Source: Chloroflexota bacterium (GTDB lineage: Bacteria; Chloroflexota; Anaerolineae; Caldilineales; Caldilineaceae). From it: a DNA stretch of 64,000 bases. The DNA lies in the NCBI GenBank assembly GCA_018969295.1, contig JAGWYN010000015.1, positions 37,853-101,852 of the forward strand, written 5' to 3'. Positions 49,438 through 58,627 of the stretch are shown piece by piece. Position 1 is the stretch's first letter, and each line of letters begins with the position of its first letter. The notes beneath the pieces are model-generated. The model saw only the letters and a program-made list of their open reading frames with translations. It was not told where the DNA came from and did not search any database. The translations under genes were made by a program, and so were the position numbers.

Positions 49438-52400
49438 TTGAACAATCAAGCAGACCCGCGCTTCCCCCAGTCGCCCCTTCTTCCCAGCCACTTCCCTGAA
49501 CGCCAGGGGCTCTACGACCCAGCCTTTGAAAAAGACGCCTGCGGCGTCGGTTTTGTCGTCCACATCAAGGGGCAGCAGTCTCATACCATCGTGCGCCACG
49601 CCATGCAGGTCCTGGTCAACCTCAACCACCGGGGCGCCTGCGGCTGCGAGGTCAACACCGGAGACGGAGCGGGCATCAACATGCAGCTGCCCGACTCGTT
49701 CCTGCGCAAGGTGGCAGCTGCCGCTGGTTTTGCCCTGCCCCCGCTCGGCCACTACGGAGTGGGGATGGTCTTTTTGCCCAAAGACGACAGCAGCCGCGCC
49801 GAGTTCGAGCAGACCTTCACCCAGATTCTCCAGGAGGAAGGCCAGCAGCTGCTCGGCTGGCGCACCGTGCCAACCCACAACGACTCGCTCGGGGCCACCG
49901 CCATCGCCGGCGAACCCTTCATCCGCCAGGTCTTTATCGGCCGCAACCCCGCCGCACTCGTCGGCAACGACCCGCTCGCCTTCGAACGCAAGCTCTATGT
50001 CATCCGCAAACGCGCCGAACAGGCCTTGCGCTACAGCGGCCACGAGCAGGCCAACCGCTTCTACGTCGCCAGCCTCTCCAGCCGCACCATCGTCTACAAA
50101 GGCATGCTGCTCGCCGACCAGGTCGACACCTATTACCCAGACCTGCTCGACCCGGACATGACCACCGCGATCGCCGTCGTGCACTCGCGCTTCAGCACCA
50201 ACACCTTCCCCTCCTGGGAACGGGCCCACCCCTACCGCTATCTGATCCACAACGGCGAAATCAACACGATTCGCGGCAATATCAACTGGATGTACGCCCG
50301 CCAGTCCGTCCTCCAATCCGATCTGTTCGGCCCCGACCTGCCCAAAATCACACAGCAGATCGTCGACCCCGACGGCTCCGACAGCGCTCAGTTCGACAAC
50401 GCGCTCGAGTTTCTCCACCTGGCTGGCCGCCCCCTTCACCACGTGGCGCTGATGATGATCCCAGAACCGTGGACCAACCACGAAAGCATGTCCCCCGAAC
50501 GCAAGGCTTTCTACGAATACCACGCCGCTCTGATGGAACCCTGGGACGGGCCAGCCTCGATCGCCTTCACCGACGGTACCGTCGTCGGCGCAGTGCTCGA
50601 CCGCAACGGGCTGCGCCCTTCCCGTTATTATGTCACCAAAGACGATGTCGTGGTGATGGCCTCTGAAGTCGGCGTGCTCGGCGACGCCATCCCCCCGGGA
50701 AATGTCGCCTACAAGGCCCGTCTGCAGCCGGGCCGCATGTTCCTGGTCGACACCGCCCAAGGGCGCATTCTCGACGACGATGAAATCAAAGATTCGCTGG
50801 CCCAAGCCCACCCCTACGCCGACTGGCTGCGCCAGAATCTGGTCGAGCTCGACAACCTGCCCGCAGTGCCAGATCTCTACCAGGCTGACCAGCACGGCAG
50901 CGTGCTGCACCGCCAGCATCTCTTTGGCTACACCTTTGAAACCCTGCGCATGCTGCTGGCGCCGATGGCCAAAAACGGCATCGAGGCGATCGGCAGCATG
51001 GGGGACGACGCGCCGATCGCCGTGCTCTCCGACCGCCCGCAGCTGCTTTACACCTACTTCCGCCAGCTCTTTGCCCAGGTGACCAACCCACCGCTCGATG
51101 CCATCCGCGAAGAGCTGGTGACCGCCACCGATGTCATGCTCGGCTCTGAAGGCAACCTGCTCGAGACCATCCCCGAAAACTGCCGCCAGATCCGGCTCAA
51201 AAATCCGATCCTGACCAACGACCAGCTGGCCAGGCTGGCCCATGTGCGCGAGCGTGGTTTCCGGGCCCAGAAGCTGCCGATGCTCTTCCCGGTCCATTCC
51301 GGACCCGAAGGGCTGGAAAAGGCGCTGGATTCGCTCTTTTTGCTCGCCGACGAGGCGATCGAGCAGGGGGTGAATATCTTCATCCTCTCGGACCGCGGGG
51401 TGAGCCGTGAGCTGGCGCCGATTCCGGCGCTGCTGGCAACCGCCGGCCTGCACCACCATCTGATTCGCCGCGAGACCCGCACCCGCTGCGCGATCCTCGT
51501 CGAGTCCGGCGAGCCGCGCGAGGTGCACCATTTCGCACTGCTGATCGGCTATGGCGCCACCGCAGTCAACCCCTATATGGCCTATGAAAGCCTCTACGAC
51601 CTGATCGAGCAGGGGCTGCTCACCGACCTCCCCTACGAAAAGGCACGCTACAACTACATCAAAGCGGCGCTGAAAGGGGTGATCAAAGTCTGTTCCAAGA
51701 TGGGGATCAGCACGCTGCAGAGCTACTGCGGCGCCCAGATTTTCGAAGCGCTGGGGGTCAGCCGGGCCTTGGTGGACAAGTATTTCACCTGGACGCCGAC
51801 CCGCATCGAAGGGATCGGGCTCCCCGAGATCTACCAGGAAGTCCACCGGCGCCACCAGCGGGCCTACCCCGGGCGGGACGAAGCCCCCGGCGTGCTGGTC
51901 ACCGGCGGCGACTACCAGTGGCGCGCCAACGGCGAACGCCATCTCTTCACCCCGGTCACCATCCACAAGCTGCAAAATGCCGTGCGCACGCGCGGGGCCG
52001 AGGTCTGGACGCGCGGCTACAAAACCTTCCAGGAGTACTCGACGCTGGTCAACCAGCAGGAAGAGGCGTTCGGCACCCTGCGCGGGCTGCTTGCGCTGCG
52101 CTTCGCCGAAACACCGATCCCGCTGGAGGAAGTCGAAGCGGCCAGCAGCATTGTCAAACGCTTCAAAACAGGTGCGATGAGCTACGGTTCGATCTCGCAG
52201 GAAGCCCACGAGACGATGGCGATCGCCATGAACCGCCTGGGCGGCAAGAGCAACACCGGCGAAGGGGGTGAAGACCCTGCACGCTACAGCTGGAGCAATG
52301 CGCGCGGGGATTCCAAAAACAGCGCCATCAAACAGGTCGCCTCCGGCCGGTTCGGCGTGACCAGCCATTATCTGGTCAGCGCCAAGGAACTTCAGATCAA

Positions 52401-54120
52401 AATGGCGCAGGGGGCCAAGCCCGGCGAGGGAGGGCAGCTGCCTGGGGCCAAGGTCTATCCTTGGATCGCCAAAGTGCGCTACTCGACACCGGGCGTCGGG
52501 CTGATCTCTCCCCCGCCCCACCACGACATCTATTCGATCGAGGACCTCGCCGAGCTGATCCACGACCTCAAAAATGCCAACCACCACGCCCGCATCAGCG
52601 TCAAGCTGGTCTCCGAGGTTGGGGTCGGCACCGTGGCGGCCGGCGTCGCCAAAGGGCACGCCGACGTCATCCTGATCTCGGGCCACGACGGCGGCACCGG
52701 CGCCTCCCCCCACTCCAGCATCAAACATGCCGGGCTCCCTTGGGAGCTGGGGCTGGCCGAGACCCACCAGACGCTGGTGCTCAACAACTTGCGCAGCCGG
52801 GTGGCCGTCGAAACCGATGGCCAGCTCAAGACCGGCCGCGATGTGGCGATCGCTGCGCTGCTCGGCGCCGAAGAGTTTGGCTTTGCCACCACTGCCCTGG
52901 TCAGCATGGGCTGCATCATGATGCGGGTCTGCCACCTCGACACCTGCCCGGCCGGGGTGGCCACCCAAAACCCCGAGCTGCGCAAAAAATTTGTCGGCGA
53001 GCCGGAGGATGTCGAGAATTTCATGCTCTTTATCGCCGAAGAGCTGCGCGAGGTGATGGCCCGGCTCGGCTTCCGCACGATCGAAGAGATGGTCGGGCGG
53101 GTCGACCGGCTCGAACCACGCAAGGCCCTCGAACACTGGAAGGCAGCCGGGATCGACCTCTCTGCGCTCCTCTGGCAGCCGCCGGTCAGCGCAGACGTCG
53201 GGCTCTTCTGTTCGGTTCCCCAAGATCACGGCCTGGAGCGCTCGCTGGACCGCACCACCCTGCTCGACCTGGCCCGGCCCGCGCTGGAGGAGGGCCGACC
53301 GGTCCACGCCACCCTGCCGATCCGCAACGTCAACCGTGTGGTCGGCACCATGACCGGCAGCGAGATTACCCGCCGCTATGGGCCCGACGGACTGCCCGAA
53401 GATACTGTGCATTTCCACTTCCACGGTTCAGCAGGCCAGAGCTTCGGGGCCTTCATCCCGCGCGGGCTCACGCTCGAGCTGGAAGGGGACGCCAACGACT
53501 ACTTCGGCAAAGGTCTTTCGGGCGGCAAGCTGCTGGTCTACCCGCCGGCGGGCAGCACCTTCCGCGCCGAAGAGAACATCATCGTCGGCAACGTCGCACT
53601 CTACGGCGCCACGGCCGGCGAAGCCTACATTCGTGGGGTGGCTGGCGAACGCTTTGCCGTGCGCAACTCTGGCGCTACCGCCGTGGTCGAAGGGGTCGGC
53701 GACCATGCCTGCGAGTACATGACCGGCGGCCGGGTGGTCGTGCTCGGCAGCACCGGGCGCAACTTTGCGGCCGGCATGTCGGGGGGCATCGCCTATGTGG
53801 TCGACTGGGAAGGCACCTTCCGCAGCAGAATCAACTACGAAATGGTCGGGGCCGAACCCCTGCTCAACCCCGAGGAGCTCGACGAACTCAAGGCGTTGAT
53901 CCAGCGCCACGCCGACCTGACCCACAGCGACCTGGCCTGGCGTGTCCTGATCCGCTGGGACGAGCTGCTCCCCGCCATTGTCAAAGTCATGCCCAAGGAT
54001 TACAAACGCATGTTGGAAGCATTCGCTGCCGTGGCAGCACAAGGATTGAGCGGAGAAGCGGCCGTCATGGCCGCGTTCGAGCAGAACAAAAGCGATGCAT
54101 CGCGCGTAGGAGGCAACTGA
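49438..54120 (+). CDS. gltB: Glutamate synthase large subunit
   Basis: The 1,560-residue ferredoxin- or NADPH-type large subunit makes glutamate from glutamine and 2-oxoglutarate. An N-terminal glutamine amidotransferase domain begins after a short propeptide at the catalytic Cys of EKDACGVGF. The central domain, the FMN barrel (KTGAMSYGSISQEAHE; GHDGGTGASPHSSIKHAG), the [3Fe-4S] Cys region (MGCIMMRVCHLDTCPAGVA) and a C-terminal beta-helix with many Gly repeats follow. The start is probably the TTG at 49438, eight bases after AAGGAG; the ATG at 49402 lacks such a site. It is followed two bases later by gltD. Confidence 0.96.
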   Translation: MNNQADPRFPQSPLLPSHFPERQGLYDPAFEKDACGVGFVVHIKGQQSHTIVRHAMQVLVNLNHRGACGCEVNTGDGAGINMQLPDSFLRKVAAAAGFALPPLGHYGVGMVFLPKDDSSRAEFEQTFTQILQEEGQQLLGWRTVPTHNDSLGATAIAGEPFIRQVFIGRNPAALVGNDPLAFERKLYVIRKRAEQALRYSGHEQANRFYVASLSSRTIVYKGMLLADQVDTYYPDLLDPDMTTAIAVVHSRFSTNTFPSWERAHPYRYLIHNGEINTIRGNINWMYARQSVLQSDLFGPDLPKITQQIVDPDGSDSAQFDNALEFLHLAGRPLHHVALMMIPEPWTNHESMSPERKAFYEYHAALMEPWDGPASIAFTDGTVVGAVLDRNGLRPSRYYVTKDDVVVMASEVGVLGDAIPPGNVAYKARLQPGRMFLVDTAQGRILDDDEIKDSLAQAHPYADWLRQNLVELDNLPAVPDLYQADQHGSVLHRQHLFGYTFETLRMLLAPMAKNGIEAIGSMGDDAPIAVLSDRPQLLYTYFRQLFAQVTNPPLDAIREELVTATDVMLGSEGNLLETIPENCRQIRLKNPILTNDQLARLAHVRERGFRAQKLPMLFPVHSGPEGLEKALDSLFLLADEAIEQGVNIFILSDRGVSRELAPIPALLATAGLHHHLIRRETRTRCAILVESGEPREVHHFALLIGYGATAVNPYMAYESLYDLIEQGLLTDLPYEKARYNYIKAALKGVIKVCSKMGISTLQSYCGAQIFEALGVSRALVDKYFTWTPTRIEGIGLPEIYQEVHRRHQRAYPGRDEAPGVLVTGGDYQWRANGERHLFTPVTIHKLQNAVRTRGAEVWTRGYKTFQEYSTLVNQQEEAFGTLRGLLALRFAETPIPLEEVEAASSIVKRFKTGAMSYGSISQEAHETMAIAMNRLGGKSNTGEGGEDPARYSWSNARGDSKNSAIKQVASGRFGVTSHYLVSAKELQIKMAQGAKPGEGGQLPGAKVYPWIAKVRYSTPGVGLISPPPHHDIYSIEDLAELIHDLKNANHHARISVKLVSEVGVGTVAAGVAKGHADVILISGHDGGTGASPHSSIKHAGLPWELGLAETHQTLVLNNLRSRVAVETDGQLKTGRDVAIAALLGAEEFGFATTALVSMGCIMMRVCHLDTCPAGVATQNPELRKKFVGEPEDVENFMLFIAEELREVMARLGFRTIEEMVGRVDRLEPRKALEHWKAAGIDLSALLWQPPVSADVGLFCSVPQDHGLERSLDRTTLLDLARPALEEGRPVHATLPIRNVNRVVGTMTGSEITRRYGPDGLPEDTVHFHFHGSAGQSFGAFIPRGLTLELEGDANDYFGKGLSGGKLLVYPPAGSTFRAEENIIVGNVALYGATAGEAYIRGVAGERFAVRNSGATAVVEGVGDHACEYMTGGRVVVLGSTGRNFAAGMSGGIAYVVDWEGTFRSRINYEMVGAEPLLNPEELDELKALIQRHADLTHSDLAWRVLIRWDELLPAIVKVMPKDYKRMLEAFAAVAAQGLSGEAAVMAAFEQNKSDASRVGGN

Positions 54121-54122
54121 GC

Positions 54123-55616
54123 ATGGGCAAGCCCACTGGATTTCTGGAGTACACGCGCGAACTGCCGGCCGACCGCTCCCCGCTGGAGCGGGTCAAAGAC
54201 TGGGACGAGTTCCACCTGCACATGAGCGAAAACAAGCTGCGCACCCAGGGCGCACGCTGCATGGACTGCGGGATCCCCTTCTGCCATACCGGGCAGCTGA
54301 TCAACGGCATGGCCTCCGGCTGCCCGATCCACAATCTGATCCCCGAATGGAACGACCTGGTCTATCGAGGGCTGTGGCGGGAGGCGCTCGACCGCCTGCA
54401 CGAGACCAACAACTTCCCAGAGTTCACCGGCCGCGTCTGCCCCGCCCCCTGCGAGGGCTCCTGCACGGTCGGGCTGATCGAACCGCCGGTCACGATCAAA
54501 AACATCGAATGCGCCATCGTCGACCGTGGTTTTGCCGAAGGCTGGATCGTGCCCGAGGCGCCGGCGACCCGCACCGGCAAAAAAGTCGCCGTCGTCGGCT
54601 CAGGCCCGTCGGGGCTGGCCTGCGCAGCCCAGCTCAACCGCGCCGGCCACTGGGTGACCGTCTTCGAACGCGCCGACCGCATCGGCGGGCTGCTGATGTA
54701 CGGCATCCCCAATATGAAGCTGGACAAAGAACAGGTTGTCCAACGTCGCGTCGACCTGCTGGCCGCCGAAGGAGTCCGCTTCCTCCCCAACACGGAAGTC
54801 GGCAAGGAGTACCCAGTCGACAAACTGCGCGAACAGTTCGACGCCATTGTGCTGTGCGGCGGCGCCACCAAACCCAACGACCTGCCCATCCCAGGACGCG
54901 AGCTCAACGGCATCCACTTTGCGATGGACTTTTTGCGCGGCAACACCCGCACCCTGCTGGACCGCCGCGCCGGGCTGCCGGTCAACGGCCATCTCCTCTC
55001 GGCCAAAGGCAAAGACGTGATCGTGATCGGCGGCGGCGACACCGGCACCGACTGCGTCGGCACCTCGCTGCGCCACGGCTGCCGTTCGTTGGCGCAGTTC
55101 GAGATCGTGCCGCGACCGCCAGACGAACGCACCCCAGACAACCCCTGGCCCCAGTGGCCGCGGGTCTACAAAGTCGACTACGGCCAGGAAGAGGCCGCAG
55201 CCCGCTTTGGGGCCGACCCACGCACCTACCAGATCTCGACCACCCGGTTTGTCGGCGACTCGCAGGGCCAGGTCCAAGAACTCCATACAGTCAAAGTCTC
55301 CTTGAAGTTCAAAGAAGGACGCATGACCTTCGATCCAATCCCCGGCAGCGAAGAGGTGTGGCCGGCCCAGCTGGTGCTGCTGGCCATGGGCTTCCGCGGG
55401 CCCGAAGATTTTCTGATCGACCAGCTCGGCATCGCTCGCGACGCCCGCAGCAACATCGCCGCCGAGCATGGCAAATTCCACACCAGCGTAGAAGGCATCT
55501 TTGCCGCAGGAGACATGCGGCGGGGACAAAGCCTGGTCGTCTGGGCCATCAACGAAGGCCGCGGTGCAGCTCGCGAGGTGGATCGCTGGCTGATGGGCGA
55601 AACCAGCCTGCCGTGA
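54123..55616 (+). CDS. gltD: Glutamate synthase small subunit
   Basis: The 497-residue NAD(P)H-dependent flavoprotein feeds electrons to GltB. The N-terminal cluster-binding domain has MDCGIPFCHTG, NLIPEWNDLVYRG and GRVCPAPCEGSC. The FAD site is VAVVGSGPSGLACA and the NAD(P)H site is VIVIGGGDTGTDCVG. The ending block AGDMRRGQSLVVWAINEGR is characteristic. The ATG follows AGGAGG by nine bases. Its stop overlaps the GTG start of the next gene. Confidence 0.96.
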   Translation: MGKPTGFLEYTRELPADRSPLERVKDWDEFHLHMSENKLRTQGARCMDCGIPFCHTGQLINGMASGCPIHNLIPEWNDLVYRGLWREALDRLHETNNFPEFTGRVCPAPCEGSCTVGLIEPPVTIKNIECAIVDRGFAEGWIVPEAPATRTGKKVAVVGSGPSGLACAAQLNRAGHWVTVFERADRIGGLLMYGIPNMKLDKEQVVQRRVDLLAAEGVRFLPNTEVGKEYPVDKLREQFDAIVLCGGATKPNDLPIPGRELNGIHFAMDFLRGNTRTLLDRRAGLPVNGHLLSAKGKDVIVIGGGDTGTDCVGTSLRHGCRSLAQFEIVPRPPDERTPDNPWPQWPRVYKVDYGQEEAAARFGADPRTYQISTTRFVGDSQGQVQELHTVKVSLKFKEGRMTFDPIPGSEEVWPAQLVLLAMGFRGPEDFLIDQLGIARDARSNIAAEHGKFHTSVEGIFAAGDMRRGQSLVVWAINEGRGAAREVDRWLMGETSLP

Positions 55617-56650
55617 AGAACGCTGTCGGGAGGGGCGGCCCAGGGGTTCAACCACCCCTCCCGCCCCTGGGCCGCCCGCTGCTCTGGCTGGCCGCTGTTG
55701 CCTGGATCGCGGCGGGCTGCACCTGGCTTTCTGGCCCCCTCCCCCCCTGGCACGCCCCGCGCCTGGCCCCGCTGCTGACAGCGCCGCCGGGACTGGCCCC
55801 CCCTTTTTCAAGCGCGCCGAGCTGGATCCCATCGGGAGCCGCCTCGCCGCCTCTGGAACACACAAACCCGACGGCCAGCCAGGCCGCTCTTCCTCCCCCA
55901 ATCCTCGCAAGCCAGACAGTCACCCAGGTGATCGGCTACTCTCACCAGGGGCTGCCGCTGGAAGCCTATCGATTCGGCGATGGCCCACGGCGCGTCGCCT
56001 TGATCGGCGGCCTGCACGGCGGCTACGAATGGAACACCATCCTGCTCGCCTACCGGGTCATCGACTACCTGGCGGCCCACCCCGAGGCAGTGCCTCCTGC
56101 GCTGACCGTCTACGTCATCCCCGCCGCCAATCCAGACGGCCAGATGAAAGGGGTCGGCCGGCTGGGACGTTTCGCCCCGGAGGATGTTGTGGCAGAGGAC
56201 AGCCCCGGCCGGTTCAACGGCGCAGGAGTCGACCTCAACCGGAACTGGGCCTGCAACTGGAACCCAGTCGGCCTCTGGCGCACCACTGAAGTCAGCGGCG
56301 GCACGGCCGCCATGTCTGAACCAGAAACCCAGGCGATCGCAGCCTTTGTGACACAGCCACCGATGGCAGGTGTGCTCTTCTGGCACAGTGCTGCCAACGC
56401 AGTCTTTGCGGGCGGCTGCAACGAACCCTTTCCTCCGGCGATTGAACTGGCCCGGGTCTATTCAGAGGCGTCGGGCTACCCCTACCTGCCCGCCTTCACC
56501 GCCTACGTTGTCACCGGCGACGCCGCCGACTGGCTGGCAGACCAGGGGATCCCTGCCATCGAAATCGAGCTCATCAGCCAAGAAAGGCTGGACTGGGAAC
56601 AAAACCGACGCGGTGTGCTGGCCCTGTTGGCCCACTGGGGCACAGAATAA
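55613..56650 (+). CDS. M14-like zinc carboxypeptidase lipoprotein
   Basis: The 345-residue protein starts at a GTG that overlaps the gltD stop (GTGA). A signal region ends in a lipobox-like AAGC with Cys36, so the protein is probably anchored outside the membrane. A Pro-rich spacer (to about 100) precedes the peptidase domain. The zinc site starts with LHGGYEWNT; VYVIPAANPDG and GVDLNRNW follow; the third ligand is probably the His of LFWHSAAN, and the catalytic Glu lies in AIEIELIS. It may trim peptides or peptidoglycan stems. There is no obvious functional link to gltBD. Confidence 0.85.
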   Translation: MKNAVGRGGPGVQPPLPPLGRPLLWLAAVAWIAAGCTWLSGPLPPWHAPRLAPLLTAPPGLAPPFSSAPSWIPSGAASPPLEHTNPTASQAALPPPILASQTVTQVIGYSHQGLPLEAYRFGDGPRRVALIGGLHGGYEWNTILLAYRVIDYLAAHPEAVPPALTVYVIPAANPDGQMKGVGRLGRFAPEDVVAEDSPGRFNGAGVDLNRNWACNWNPVGLWRTTEVSGGTAAMSEPETQAIAAFVTQPPMAGVLFWHSAANAVFAGGCNEPFPPAIELARVYSEASGYPYLPAFTAYVVTGDAADWLADQGIPAIEIELISQERLDWEQNRRGVLALLAHWGTE

Positions 56651-56713
56651 CCTCCCCCTGCGGCCGGTATCTGCGAGAACTTTGCCCAAAGCGAACACAC
56701 AGGAAGACCTCCC

Positions 56714-57400
56714 ATGGATCGACAGCCCCAACCCGCCCCCACCCGTCAACGCCAGAACGCCTATTTTTCTGCACATCTGCCTCCCCACCCCAGCCGACAA
56801 ATGGTCTGGAAGGAAATTGCCGCGTACCTCTCCCGCTATGTGCCGCCCAACGCCCGTCTGCTGGAACTGGGGCCGGGCTACTGTGACCTGATCAACCAGC
56901 TGCCGGCGGCAGACAAGGTGGCCGTCGATCTGTGGGCAGAAGTTCCCCAATATGCAGCGAAGGATGTGTGCTTCATCCAGCAGGACTTGTCACAGGGGCT
57001 GGGCTCTTTGGCGACCAGCAAGCCCTTCGACATCGTTTTTGCCTCGAATCTGCTCGAACATTTCGAGCCAGAGGTGGCCGGACAGCTGGTCCACGAGGTG
57101 TTTCATATCTTGCGCCCTGACGGCCGTTTTGTGGTGATCCAACCCAACTTTCACGATGCCTACCGCACCTATTTCGACGACTACACCCATCGTTCGATCT
57201 TCACCCACGTCTCTCTGCCCAACCTGATGCGCTCACACGGCTTTCAGATCGAACGGGTCGAGGCAAGGTTCATCCCCTACTCCATGCGGGAGACGGCGCT
57301 GCCGATCCAACCCTGGCTTGTGCGTGCCTATCTGCGCTTTCCCTTGAAACCCTTTGCGGGCCAGATGCTCGTCGTGGCGCGCAAGCCACCCCCAGGGTAG
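56714..57400 (+). CDS. Class I SAM-dependent methyltransferase
   Basis: The 228-residue protein has motif I LLELGPGYCDLINQL (about 49-63), a later acidic motif VAVDLW and IVFASNLLEHFEPE, as in Methyltransf_11-type enzymes. The block RPDGRFVVIQPNFHDAYR follows. Substrate unknown; the LLEHFEP signature is common in enzymes acting on small molecules or lipids. The ATG follows AGGAAG. It is 63 bases after the peptidase gene. Confidence 0.88.
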   Translation: MDRQPQPAPTRQRQNAYFSAHLPPHPSRQMVWKEIAAYLSRYVPPNARLLELGPGYCDLINQLPAADKVAVDLWAEVPQYAAKDVCFIQQDLSQGLGSLATSKPFDIVFASNLLEHFEPEVAGQLVHEVFHILRPDGRFVVIQPNFHDAYRTYFDDYTHRSIFTHVSLPNLMRSHGFQIERVEARFIPYSMRETALPIQPWLVRAYLRFPLKPFAGQMLVVARKPPPG

Positions 57401-57475
57401 CGATCACAGCACCTTCCCCCGTCGCTTCGGCAACAATAGAACACAAATTCGGATACAACTTTAAGGAGCCATAGG

Positions 57476-58447
57476 ATGCAAATGCGTGTACTGGGAAAAA
57501 GCGGTCTAAAGGTGTCCGCCCTCGGGCTGGGCTGTATGCGGATGAGCTTCGGCGACAGACCGACCGACAAAGCAGAGATGATTGATTTTCTGCACGCAGC
57601 AGTGGACAGGGGCGTCACCTTCTTCGACACGGCCGAAGTGTACGGGCCTTTCACCAACGAAGAACTTCTCGGCGAAGCGCTGGCACCTTTTCACGGGCGG
57701 GTCGTCCTGGCAACCAAGTTCGGCTTCAAACACGATCCTGCCCAGGGAGGGCCCTTTCCGACATCTGGTTTGGACAGCCGGCCTGAGCAGATTCGGTACG
57801 TGGCCGAAGCCTCACTCAAACGGCTGCGGGTCGAGGCCATCGACCTCTTCTACCAGCACCGCCCCGACCCGAATGTGCCGATCGAAGAAGTCGCCGGCGC
57901 TGTGCAGGGGCTGATCCGCGAGGGCAAGGTCAAGCACTTTGGACTCTCTGAATCCAGCGCCGACCAGATCCGCCGCGCGCACGTCGTGCAGCCGGTTGCG
58001 GCCTTGCAGAGCGAGTATTCGATCTGGTGGCGTACCCTCGAAGAAAATGGGGTCTTGTCCACCTGCGAGGCGCTGGGCATTGGGCTGGTGCCCTACAGTC
58101 CGCTGGGTCGAGGCTACCTGACCGGCAAGATCGACGAGAGCACCACCTATGCCAGCAACGACATACGCAGCCGCAACCCACGCTTCACCCCGGAGGCCAT
58201 CCAGGCCAACCGGGTGGTCATCGACCTCTTGGATCGCATCGGCGCGGAGAAAGGGGCCACACCGGCGCAGATTGCGCTGGCCTGGCTGTTGGCCCAGAAG
58301 CCCTGGATCGTGCCGATTCCTGGGACGCGCCAGCTGGAACGGCTCGACGAAAACCTCGGCGCTCTGGAAGTCCAGTTGACGCCGGACGATCTGGGCGCGA
58401 TCGACGCAGCCATGGCAGAGATCTCGGTGGTCGGCGACCGCTACTGA
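57476..58447 (+). CDS. Aldo/keto reductase
   Basis: The 323-residue (alpha/beta)8 oxidoreductase uses NADPH. Blocks: VSALGLGCMRMSFG, the catalytic tetrad region FFDTAEVYGPFTNEELLGEAL (Asp and Tyr), LATKFGF (Lys), FYQHRPDP (His), and LVPYSPLGRGYLTGK. The C-terminal IVPIPGTRQLERLDENLGAL binds cofactor. It is closest to the YakC-type subfamily. Substrate unknown. The ATG follows AAGGAG by seven bases. Confidence 0.94.
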   Translation: MQMRVLGKSGLKVSALGLGCMRMSFGDRPTDKAEMIDFLHAAVDRGVTFFDTAEVYGPFTNEELLGEALAPFHGRVVLATKFGFKHDPAQGGPFPTSGLDSRPEQIRYVAEASLKRLRVEAIDLFYQHRPDPNVPIEEVAGAVQGLIREGKVKHFGLSESSADQIRRAHVVQPVAALQSEYSIWWRTLEENGVLSTCEALGIGLVPYSPLGRGYLTGKIDESTTYASNDIRSRNPRFTPEAIQANRVVIDLLDRIGAEKGATPAQIALAWLLAQKPWIVPIPGTRQLERLDENLGALEVQLTPDDLGAIDAAMAEISVVGDRY

Positions 58448-58459
58448 ACAGCGAATTTC

Positions 58460-58504
58460 CGCCACAGAGACCGAATTTTTTGGAGAAACCCGGTCTCTGT
58501 GGCG
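58460..58504. repeat. Dispersed palindrome, GAAACC type, copy 2
   Basis: A perfect 14-bp stem (CGCCACAGAGACCG and CGGTCTCTGTGGCG) encloses AATTTTTTGGAGAAACC. The inner part looks like a mutated form of the copy at 36851-36885: the GGAGAAACCCGGT half is intact and the other half has decayed to ACCGAATTTTTT. It begins 13 bases after the aldo/keto reductase stop and may end its transcript. Confidence 0.6.
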
Positions 58505-58627
58505 CTCTCCAGCCTCGGCTGCAGCTGCTGGACAACAACCGTCTCCGCTCACCCTTGTTGCACCGTAGATTTTGCACTGTGGGTGGGCCAGCCAGAAAGT
58601 GTACAATCGACAGAAAGGGTTCCCCTG

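Noticed and set aside
49417..53424. Very long open frame on the minus strand across gltB
   Set aside because: It mirrors gltB; the sequence is low in recognisable motifs and rich in Asp, Gly and His as expected from the antisense of GC-rich codons.
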